A stretch of 5,253 nt of DNA. Source: Bacteroidales bacterium (GTDB taxonomy: Bacteria > Bacteroidota > Bacteroidia > Bacteroidales > UBA12077). The notes below the pieces were generated by a model. That model saw nothing but the letters and a program-made list of their open reading frames with translations, had not been told where the DNA came from and made no database searches. Where the stretch lies: contig DAOVYZ010000282.1 in the NCBI GenBank assembly GCA_030635365.1, forward strand, positions 1 through 5,253, read 5' to 3'. Made by a program: the position numbers and the translations under genes. The number at the start of each line of letters is the position of its first letter. Within the stretch, counting starts at the first letter, position 1. Shown one piece after another: positions 1 through 5,253 of this stretch.

Positions 1-1278
1 AAATTCTAAAGAAACAAATCGTTTAATTAACTCCTCTTTGTCAACCCATTCCAGTTTTTTATAAATTTCCGGTAAAAATTCGTCAATCTGATCATGATCA
101 ACTTCTACTTTTTCAATTTTATCAATCAAATGGAAAAGCTGCTTTTTACAAACCTCTTTACCCGTTGGAATATCAGCCTTTTTAAATGTTTTATTGATTC
201 TTCTCTCAATATCTTTTATTCGATACTTCTCTCTTAAATGCACAATAGCAATAGAGATTCCAGCCTTCCCTGCTCTTCCGGTACGTCCGCTTCGATGAGT
301 ATAAGCTTCAGTATCATCCGGTAAGTTATAGTTAATTACATGTGTAAGGTCATTTACATCCAATCCTCGTGCGGCTACATCTGTTGCAACAAGCATTTGT
401 AAATTTTTTGACCTGAACCTATTCATTACATGATCACGCTGTGCTTGTGATAAATCACCATGTAAAGCATCTGCATTATATCCATCTTTAATTAGCCATT
501 CTGCTACTTCTTTGGTTTCCATTCTGGTACGACAGAAAATAATCGCATAAACATTAGGATTCATATCGGCAATACGCTTTAATGCCAAATATCTGTCCCG
601 AGCCTGAACCAAATAATATAGATGTTCTACACTTTCTGCACCCGAATTCCTTTTCCCAATGGTAATCTCTTTGGGTTTTGACATGTAGTTTCTTGCAATG
701 GCAGCAACTTCTTTAGGCATTGTAGCCGAAAAAAGCAAAGTTCTTCTTTCATCAGGAACTGATTCAAGAATCTTATTTAGGTCATCACGAAACCCCATAT
801 TAAGCATTTCATCAGACTCATCGAGAACAACCGTTTTAACATTAGATATATCGGCTCTTTTCCGCTTAATTAAATCAAGTACACGTCCTGGTGTTGCTAC
901 TATAATATGCGTTCCCATTTTTAATCCACGAATTTGTGCATCAATACTTGCTCCACCATAAATAGGTAAAACTTTAACACCATCAACATACTTTGAATAT
1001 GCCATCAAATCTTTTGCAATTTGAACACATAACTCACGTGTTGGTGAAAGAATAAGTGCTTGTGGATGCTTTTTTGAGATATCAATTTGTTGAATAATCG
1101 GTAAGCCGAAGGCAGCTGTTTTTCCTGTTCCTGTTTGTGCTAAACCTACAATATCCTGGTTTGTTTCAAGTAATACAGGTATTACTTCTTTCTGAACGGG
1201 CATTGCTTCTTCAAAACCCAAGTCATTGATTCCTTTTAGGATATCTTTTGCGATTCCTAAATCGGTAAATTTTGTCAT
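1..1278 (-). CDS. deaD: DeaD/CsdA-type DEAD-box ATP-dependent RNA helicase, 3' end outside window
   Basis: This is an ATP-dependent RNA helicase that unwinds short RNA duplexes in the cytoplasm; DeaD/CsdA proteins act in ribosome assembly and mRNA turnover, especially in the cold. The first 426 residues are visible without a stop, and the frame runs off the left edge. Core motifs appear in order: the Q motif region (F22 to Q29), motif I AQTGTGKT (47-54), Ia PTREL (79-83), GG (108-109), Ib TPGR (129-132), motif II DESD (153-156), III SAT (184-186), IV IIFCRTR (246-252), LHGDLSQAQRD (272-282), V VATDVAARGLD (297-307) and VI HRSGRTGR (328-335). The segment after residue 345 resembles the DeaD dimerisation region, which favours DeaD over RhlE; a C-terminal RNA-binding domain would lie outside the window. 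Motif II has Ser where Ala is usual. The ATG at 1278 follows a GGGAGG Shine-Dalgarno at 8-base spacing. Helicase identity is near certain; the deaD assignment is likely. Confidence 0.93.
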   Translation of the reverse strand, partial: MTKFTDLGIAKDILKGINDLGFEEAMPVQKEVIPVLLETNQDIVGLAQTGTGKTAAFGLPIIQQIDISKKHPQALILSPTRELCVQIAKDLMAYSKYVDGVKVLPIYGGASIDAQIRGLKMGTHIIVATPGRVLDLIKRKRADISNVKTVVLDESDEMLNMGFRDDLNKILESVPDERRTLLFSATMPKEVAAIARNYMSKPKEITIGKRNSGAESVEHLYYLVQARDRYLALKRIADMNPNVYAIIFCRTRMETKEVAEWLIKDGYNADALHGDLSQAQRDHVMNRFRSKNLQMLVATDVAARGLDVNDLTHVINYNLPDDTEAYTHRSGRTGRAGKAGISIAIVHLREKYRIKDIERRINKTFKKADIPTGKEVCKKQLFHLIDKIEKVEVDHDQIDEFLPEIYKKLEWVDKEELIKRFVSLEF

Positions 1279-1286
1279 TATGTTTT

Positions 1287-1292
1287 CCTCCC
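1287..1292 (-). promoter_or_regulatory. Shine-Dalgarno sequence of the helicase gene
   Basis: The minus strand reads GGGAGG, followed by 8 bases and then the ATG at 1278. It fixes the helicase start. The other two starts inside the window (3619 and 2445) and the transposase remnant (1687) have only A/T-rich upstream sequence with no such motif, as is usual in Bacteroidota, so a strong Shine-Dalgarno here is the exception. Confidence 0.75.
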
Positions 1293-1294
1293 GT

Positions 1295-1325
1295 GCTTTT
1301 GGACTCTAATCAACTTGCCAAAAGC
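1295..1325 (-). promoter_or_regulatory. Stem-loop in the helicase 5' leader, next to the ribosome binding site
   Basis: A perfect 8-bp inverted repeat has arms at 1295-1302 and 1318-1325 with a 15-base loop. In the minus-strand RNA it reads GCUUUUGG, loop, CCAAAAGC. The 3' arm ends only two bases before the GGGAGG Shine-Dalgarno. Such a hairpin could modulate translation or be a target for temperature sensing or self-regulation of the helicase. The structure is seen in the sequence; any regulatory role is inference. It lacks a following U-tract, so it is not an intrinsic terminator. Confidence 0.5.
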
Positions 1326-1365
1326 CGGTCAGACACCTAAAAACACATTTAAGTAATTAAGGGCG

Positions 1366-1373
1366 CAAAGGTA
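1366..1373 (-). promoter_or_regulatory. Bacteroidetes-type -7 promoter element for the helicase gene
   Basis: The minus strand reads TACCTTTG followed by C, a full match to the Bacteroidota primary sigma-factor -7 consensus TAnnTTTG. It lies in an A/T-rich gap upstream of the helicase. Transcription would begin near 1358-1361 and give a leader of about 80 bases. The -33 element (consensus TTTG, 19-21 bases upstream) is poor: AATG is the best match at 21-base spacing. The location and the -7 match make it likely despite the weak -33. Confidence 0.62.
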
Positions 1374-1423
1374 TAATAATAATTTGATTATGAGCATTTT
1401 TTTAAATAAATATGAAAATTTTA

Positions 1424-1687
1424 TTAATTTCCACCCCTGTCAGAGGTTTGAACTCTGACAGGGGTAAATAGCTCTTTGATATCAATTTCTCCTTTTTCTT
1501 TTAACCTAACGAGAAAATGATTTTTCATTAGTACCCATGCATAAGTATCTGATATTGGATAAATATATTTTTCATATAACTTTAGAAAACACTCATAATT
1601 AGATTGTTCATTGAAAATATCACATCCATTAATGCCTCTATTAAAAATATGGTAGTAATTACCAAAATCGACTACTTCAGATTTCAT
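1424..1687 (-). pseudogene. Truncated REP-associated tyrosine transposase (RAYT, IS200/Y1-like) remnant
   Basis: The 87-residue frame matches the N-terminal half of RAYT / Y1 transposases of Bacteroidota. It shows YYHIFNRG (11-18), a DIF segment (23-25), a tyrosine-rich helix ending KYI (40-42) and the AWVLMKNHF segment (50-58) that leads into the HUH motif. Intact relatives are roughly 180 residues and read NHF, then His, then hydrophobics; here N56-H57-F58 runs directly into L59-V60, so the second metal-binding His is missing. The half carrying the catalytic tyrosine is absent. From T75 to G85 the frame is a perfect palindrome, followed by two stop codons. No Shine-Dalgarno precedes the ATG. 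The frame starts 14 bases after the stop of the 1702-2445 gene, so it is probably cotranscribed. A functional transposase is very unlikely. Assignment rests on motif recognition, not a database search. Confidence 0.78.
1433..1465. repeat. Perfect 33-base palindromic element, REP-like
   Basis: Two exact 13-bp arms (1433-1445 and 1453-1465) flank a 7-base loop; the arm on the plus strand is ACCCCTGTCAGAG. It is far more GC-rich than the surrounding A/T-rich DNA and sits at the end of the transposase remnant, which fits a repetitive extragenic palindrome mobilised by a RAYT enzyme. It would form a strong hairpin at the 3' end of the upstream operon transcript and might protect or define that end. 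Neither strand has a U-tract directly after the stem, so classic intrinsic termination is doubtful. Only one copy is present in this window, so its repetitive nature is inferred. Confidence 0.75.
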
Positions 1688-1701
1688 TGTAATACATCTA
1701 T

Positions 1702-2445
1702 TTAATCATCAAACCCGGGACGTTTAAATTCCATCGCTTTTGGGAAAGTAGTTAAAACAAATTTTTTAGTTTTTGATAACTCAGCAAGAAAGGAAAGAAT
1801 ATCATCTTCAAAATTCGAGATTCTTTCCAGTAAATAGCCCCAAGCGGCAATAGACCTGTCAATAGCTATTATTGCTATTTTTGTTGAACCAAATCTATCG
1901 TATCCGGAGTATTCATCTTCCTCTTCTATTCCATAATCCATAAACGCTCTGTGTATTTTGGCAGAAATAAAAAGGGAATACCACTGTATAACTTCCACGG
2001 CATCCTTCAATTTAAGAATCTCTGTTTCATCTACAATTAAAATATTCTTAGCAGCTTCTTTTATATTCTTGTCATTATCTTTTAACCAATCAATCACTCT
2101 CATACCATAATCCTTCGATCTCTTAACTGCATCATTTTCTACTACTTCATGCTTGTAATCATCTGTATCCAGATTATCAAAATCTATCCCAAACTCATCG
2201 GCTTTCTCCTTTAACATATCAAAAGTAACTTCGAAGATCATACTTAAGTCTTTCCAGAATTTTTCATTTTCCAAATCATTATCTTCATTGTTACTATCCA
2301 ACCCCTCTGACAAAGCATAACTTCCACATTTTCTTGTAAAGGGGCACCTTTCACACCATCGGTCACAATAGTTGTGTACACCCGGTATTAAATCTTTACG
2401 ATTAATTAATGAGTCTAGTTTTTTTCTGTATTCTTGCTTATTCAT
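1702..2445 (-). CDS. Conserved-type hypothetical protein with an N-terminal four-cysteine cluster
   Basis: The function of this 247-residue protein is not known to me. Near the N-terminus, after an IPGVHNY segment (20-26), it has cysteines at 27, 31, 34 and 40 (C-x3-C-x2-C-x5-C, with CDRWCERCPF at 27-36). That could bind zinc or an iron-sulfur cluster. The rest is acidic and predicted by eye to be mostly helical, with charged stretches such as EEEDE around the middle of the C-terminal half. No signal peptide or membrane segment is evident, so it is probably cytoplasmic. The ATG at 2445 lies 10 bases after the stop of the radical SAM gene, which indicates one operon and a likely functional link. 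The first three cysteines have radical SAM-like spacing, but the protein is too short and lacks the other barrel motifs, so it is not itself a recognisable radical SAM enzyme. The reading frame is secure; the role is open. Confidence 0.85.
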   Translation of the reverse strand: MNKQEYRKKLDSLINRKDLIPGVHNYCDRWCERCPFTRKCGSYALSEGLDSNNEDNDLENEKFWKDLSMIFEVTFDMLKEKADEFGIDFDNLDTDDYKHEVVENDAVKRSKDYGMRVIDWLKDNDKNIKEAAKNILIVDETEILKLKDAVEVIQWYSLFISAKIHRAFMDYGIEEEDEYSGYDRFGSTKIAIIAIDRSIAAWGYLLERISNFEDDILSFLAELSKTKKFVLTTFPKAMEFKRPGFDD

Positions 2446-2455
2446 TGTTTAGTTA

Positions 2456-3619
2456 TTAATTATTCAATAGCAATTTTTCGTAATACTTTGATGTTCCTGT
2501 TTCCATAATTTCTAGTATTATTTTTTCGGTAACAGGGCCAATTCCTTTTAAAGTTGTAAGTTTATTTCGGTATTCTGTAATCGGTTCTTTTAGCTGCGAT
2601 ACTGAATATGCACCATAACCATAAGGTGATTTTTGCCCCTTTTGTTTCAGTATATAATCCATCTGATCCAGAATAACTGCAACAACATCGTTTATATCAA
2701 TAACTCGATTATATAAGCTCGCCGGAATTCTTATGGGTATTTGATATTTATTTGCTAAATGCAAAAATTGCTTATTTAGCGACTCGTAATATTGATATGA
2801 TGCCCCTCCCCATTTATCTCCTTTATAAATTATGCTATACTCATGCAATAAGTGAGGGTAATTTTCCTGTAGTACTTTATAAAAATGACTCTGTTGGCGC
2901 CATTGTTTTAATGTCATTCCTCCAAAAATGATAAAATCAACTCCTGCTTCTTTAAATTTTCGAACAGAATTTTCCATCTGCTCAGGCAAATCAGTTATAA
3001 ATGGAATAACAGGCATCATAAATACCCCAACTGAAAAACCTTCTTTTTTTAAAAACGCTATTGTTTCTAAACGTTCTGTTGCTGATGGTACTCCCGGTTC
3101 AAATATCTTACAAACTTCATCATCGACTCCGGAAAAACTAAAACTTATTATTGATTTTGATTTTTGATTTATTGTTTGCAATATATCTATATCTCTTTTT
3201 ACCAAAGTAGATTTAGTAAGTATATGTACCGGGAAATTATGCTCTGAAACAATGTTTAATACTTTTCGTGATAACTCGTATTTTCTATCCAAAGCATTGT
3301 AACTGTCACCTACTCCTCCTCCGATCATCACAAAGCCTTTTTTAAAAGGAGTTCTTTTTCGTTTTGGATCAAGTTCTTTTGCTACTATTTCCGGGGCATT
3401 TATTTTAACCTCTATATCCTTCCCGAATTCTCCATCAACGTAGTACCCTTCTGCTCTTCCATCGCAATACGCACAGTCGTGTAAGCATCCCCTGTAAAGA
3501 TTCATTCCGTAGCGAGCAACAAACCAGGAATCTGCTTTTTTGTGCTTTCGTAATATTGATTTCGCCTTAACTTCTTTTATCACTTTGTGAGTATTTATTG
3601 TTCTTATATTTATACTCAT
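2456..3619 (-). CDS. SPL-like (SplB family, COG1533) radical SAM protein with C-terminal helix-hairpin-helix
   Basis: Radical SAM enzymes use a [4Fe-4S] cluster to cleave S-adenosylmethionine and start radical chemistry; the substrate here is unknown. The 387-residue protein has the signature C45-x3-C49-x2-C52 inside MNLYRGCLHDCAYCD (39-53), typical of spore-photoproduct-lyase-like proteins. Further family features are the glycine-rich GGGVGDSYN (100-108), HILTKS (132-137), SFSFSG (159-164) with FEPGVPS (173-179), PVIPFITD (203-210) and FGGMTLK (232-238). Relatives that I recall are about 290-300 residues. This one is longer and ends in LTTLKGIGPVTEKIILEI (354-371), a helix-hairpin-helix of the kind that contacts DNA or RNA backbones. 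No signal peptide is seen, so it is probably cytoplasmic. It is followed closely by the four-cysteine protein gene. No convincing promoter or Shine-Dalgarno was found upstream. Calling it spore photoproduct lyase would overreach: Bacteroidota do not sporulate and the substrate residues were not identified. Confidence 0.9.
   Translation of the reverse strand: MSINIRTINTHKVIKEVKAKSILRKHKKADSWFVARYGMNLYRGCLHDCAYCDGRAEGYYVDGEFGKDIEVKINAPEIVAKELDPKRKRTPFKKGFVMIGGGVGDSYNALDRKYELSRKVLNIVSEHNFPVHILTKSTLVKRDIDILQTINQKSKSIISFSFSGVDDEVCKIFEPGVPSATERLETIAFLKKEGFSVGVFMMPVIPFITDLPEQMENSVRKFKEAGVDFIIFGGMTLKQWRQQSHFYKVLQENYPHLLHEYSIIYKGDKWGGASYQYYESLNKQFLHLANKYQIPIRIPASLYNRVIDINDVVAVILDQMDYILKQKGQKSPYGYGAYSVSQLKEPITEYRNKLTTLKGIGPVTEKIILEIMETGTSKYYEKLLLNN
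2495..2560 (-). other. Helix-hairpin-helix segment of the radical SAM protein
   Basis: Residues 354-375 of the radical SAM protein fit the hairpin pattern: a first helix, the turn GIGP (359-362), then a second helix ending near ETG (373-375). Such motifs bind nucleic-acid backbones without sequence preference in DNA repair and recombination proteins. Only one hairpin is visible. Confidence 0.7.
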
Positions 3620-3779
3620 TAACTTGTAAAAGATTTATTCCCTTATTGGTTCAACGATTCTCCTTATCACATCTAACGATGTAAAGATTCACCAGGGTTG
3701 CTTCTGTCAATATATCACACCATGTGTAAATTCTATTTTTGGATTATAATGTAAGTTATTAATGTAATATTTTATTAAA

Positions 3780-5253
3780 TTAATCATTTTTGGCTACTAT
3801 TATCTTCCCGATTTTTCTGGTATTAACTGTTTGTATTGCTATTATATATGTCCCATTATGTACTAATTTACCATATTGCCCTCTACCATCCCAAATAATA
3901 CAATGATGCCCGGTTCTTAATTCTCCTTTGAATAATTGTTTTACCTTTTGTCCTTGTAAATTATATATATTTATCAGGTATTCTGCCGTTTCCATCGTTT
4001 CAAAAGAAATTCTTGTATCAGTTTTTAAAGGATTTGGAGAAATATTTAATCCCTTAATTATGTCTTTTGAAAAATCAGTAATGTTAACTAATCCATCAAT
4101 AGTAACATTTACTGATTGTGATTGATTACTTTCATTTCCTTTTGCATTGTATGCCGATACGGTGTACGTATAACTTGTAGAAGCAACCAGCCCGGTATCA
4201 CTGTATGATACGGAAGAAGTAGAATCAATCCTGACGGCATCTCTAAAAATACAGTACCCCGCTACACCCACATTATCTGTTGAGGCATCCCAGGTAAGAT
4301 CAATCCGGGTTTGAGAGTCCGCAGTTGCATTTAGATTCTGTGGCACACTAGGTGTTTCGTTAAGAGAATTAAAAAAGCTTAATCCGGTAATTTCAAACTG
4401 GCTTCTTTCTTCTGTTTTATATGCATTATATACCGGTGAGTAAGTAAAAACAGATACTTTTTGTTGAGATGGTGAAAAGGTCATAATTCTTAGATTGCCA
4501 TCATTTTGTGTGCCAGACGGACAATACTGATAATTAGCTACTATCTGGTAAACTGTGTTTCCAAGATCTGAAGTGCTTACCAAGTTAAAAGCAGGATCTC
4601 TATCCTGGCTATCAGGCCCACGTTCATGCCCACAAAACACAAAATCGATATTATCGTGCAATTTGATAAATTTATCCCACATTTCCTGGCCATCGTTGGC
4701 ATTTCCCAGTCCATAGTAGTGTGGGTTATGCCCATCACTACTGGTTAAACGCTCACCGGTTCCATTTAAATAGGCATGTGTAAGTACCATAACCCGATTA
4801 GGGTTATCATTAACCATTTTATTTGCCCAACTTAAAACCGTATCTCTTGGGCCAAATTCCAGGGCAAGTACCATAAAGTTAAAACCTCCTGTTCGAAAAT
4901 AATGATAGCTGTTGTCCATTTTACCATCTTCAAAAGTTCCTCCCCAAGTCGGCATATCCTCAAATCTGGAAACAGGAAACCAAAGATTATAATTATCAGA
5001 GTTTCGTGAACTTGGCACATATTCATGATTACCGGGAACTACCGCATAAGGAATATCCGCAGCATCCAGGATTGCCATACTTTCATCGGCATCTTGCCAC
5101 TCCTGTGTAACGGCCGGATCATTAACAATATCTCCTTCATGGAGTACCATTACAATATTAAGTGCCTCCTTTTGATCAGCGATCCACTGGGTTTGTGCAT
5201 CAAAATATTCCGGATGATACTGTGCATAATTCTGCGTATCAGGAAGTATTATA
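3780..5253 (-). CDS. Secreted calcineurin-like metallophosphoesterase with FN3 and T9SS sorting domains, 5' end outside window
   Basis: This is the C-terminal 490 residues of a larger exported protein; the frame stays open to the right edge, so the ATG at 5150 is internal. In fragment numbering, the metallophosphoesterase domain has PDTQ (4-7), GDIVND (40-45), GNHEY (74-78), VLTHAY (156-161) and CGHERG (207-212), the usual order of metal-binding motifs in calcineurin-like phosphatases. A conserved stretch, ANYQ to TYSP, closes the domain. An FN3 domain follows at about 299-386. The tail from about 397 contains NISPNP (403-408) and ends in short beta strands with NGTYII and KIGKIIVAK, the type A Por/T9SS sorting domain. 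It therefore crosses the outer membrane by type IX secretion, with the sorting domain normally removed and the protein released or surface-anchored. A signal peptide should lie upstream, outside the window. The substrate is unknown: phosphomonoesters, phosphodiesters or nucleotides are all possible. Confidence 0.92.
   Translation of the reverse strand, partial: IILPDTQNYAQYHPEYFDAQTQWIADQKEALNIVMVLHEGDIVNDPAVTQEWQDADESMAILDAADIPYAVVPGNHEYVPSSRNSDNYNLWFPVSRFEDMPTWGGTFEDGKMDNSYHYFRTGGFNFMVLALEFGPRDTVLSWANKMVNDNPNRVMVLTHAYLNGTGERLTSSDGHNPHYYGLGNANDGQEMWDKFIKLHDNIDFVFCGHERGPDSQDRDPAFNLVSTSDLGNTVYQIVANYQYCPSGTQNDGNLRIMTFSPSQQKVSVFTYSPVYNAYKTEERSQFEITGLSFFNSLNETPSVPQNLNATADSQTRIDLTWDASTDNVGVAGYCIFRDAVRIDSTSSVSYSDTGLVASTSYTYTVSAYNAKGNESNQSQSVNVTIDGLVNITDFSKDIIKGLNISPNPLKTDTRISFETMETAEYLINIYNLQGQKVKQLFKGELRTGHHCIIWDGRGQYGKLVHNGTYIIAIQTVNTRKIGKIIVAKND
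3783..4046 (-). other. Type IX secretion C-terminal sorting domain (coding segment)
   Basis: This covers fragment residues 403-490. It opens with NISPNP, continues with ISFET and LINIYNLQGQKVK, then WDGRGQYGK and NGTYIIAIQT, and ends in a basic KIGKIIVAK strand. This order matches type A Por sorting domains, which the type IX apparatus of Bacteroidota recognises. It shows that the protein is exported and is the strongest single taxonomic marker in the window. Confidence 0.9.

Noticed and set aside
698..961. Plus-strand open frame of 87 codons
   Set aside because: It lies wholly antisense to the helicase core motifs and shows no recognisable domain.
1433..1465. Classic Rho-independent terminator
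   Set aside because: The stem is strong, but neither strand has a run of U directly after it; the minus strand continues GGAAATTAAT. A REP-like palindrome is the better description.
2928..3167. Plus-strand open frame of 79 codons
   Set aside because: It is antisense to conserved parts of the radical SAM gene and has no domain or upstream signals.
3669..3682. Small inverted repeat (ACATC, 4-base loop, GATGT)
   Set aside because: A 5-bp stem with no U-tract in a 160-base intergenic gap is too weak to call a terminator or operator.
3708..3714. Possible -7 element (minus strand TATATTG) upstream of the radical SAM gene
   Set aside because: It lacks one T of TAnnTTTG and has no -33 TTTG at the right distance; in DNA this A/T-rich a match of this quality is expected by chance.
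3928..4125. Plus-strand open frame of 65 codons
   Set aside because: It is antisense to the sorting-domain region of the metallophosphoesterase gene and has no recognisable features.
4832..5026. Minus-strand open frame of 64 codons
   Set aside because: It overlaps the metallophosphoesterase gene in another frame, where the conserved domain explains the sequence.
5148..5150. ATG as the start of the metallophosphoesterase
   Set aside because: The frame continues upstream to the window edge without a stop and includes the PDTQ metal motif and the QTQWI segment that belong to the domain, so this Met is internal.

Overview
The window is AT-rich, and every gene that can be supported lies on the minus strand. 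Several features point to a member of the Bacteroidota: a C-terminal type IX secretion (Por) sorting domain on the 3780-5253 product, a -7 promoter element of the Bacteroidetes form TAnnTTTG at 1366-1373, and a lack of Shine-Dalgarno sequences at most starts. Genus cannot be told from this sequence.

In transcription order (right to left) the layout is as follows. (1) 3780 to beyond 5253: the C-terminal 490 residues of a secreted calcineurin-like metallophosphoesterase with an FN3 domain and a T9SS sorting domain; its start lies outside the window. (2) 2456-3619: a radical SAM enzyme of the spore-photoproduct-lyase-like (SplB, COG1533) family, carrying a C-terminal helix-hairpin-helix. (3) 1702-2445, only 10 bases after (2): an acidic conserved-hypothetical protein with an N-terminal four-cysteine cluster. 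(4) 1424-1687: a remnant of a REP-associated (Y1/HUH) transposase with a damaged HUH motif, whose last codons are a perfect 33-base palindrome that looks like a REP element. (5) 1-1278: a DeaD/CsdA-type RNA helicase, open at the left edge, with its own promoter, a leader stem-loop and the only clear Shine-Dalgarno sequence in the window.

Genes 2 and 3 look like one operon and are the best candidate for an uncharacterised system: a radical SAM enzyme with a nucleic-acid-binding-type tail plus a small protein with its own CxxxCxxC-type cluster. The transposase remnant probably sits at the tail of that transcript. The helicase is a separate transcription unit whose leader resembles those of regulated cold-shock helicases. 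The metallophosphoesterase is an independent exported enzyme. No tRNA, rRNA, CRISPR array or complete mobile element was seen, and no gene-free stretch exceeds 300 bases.
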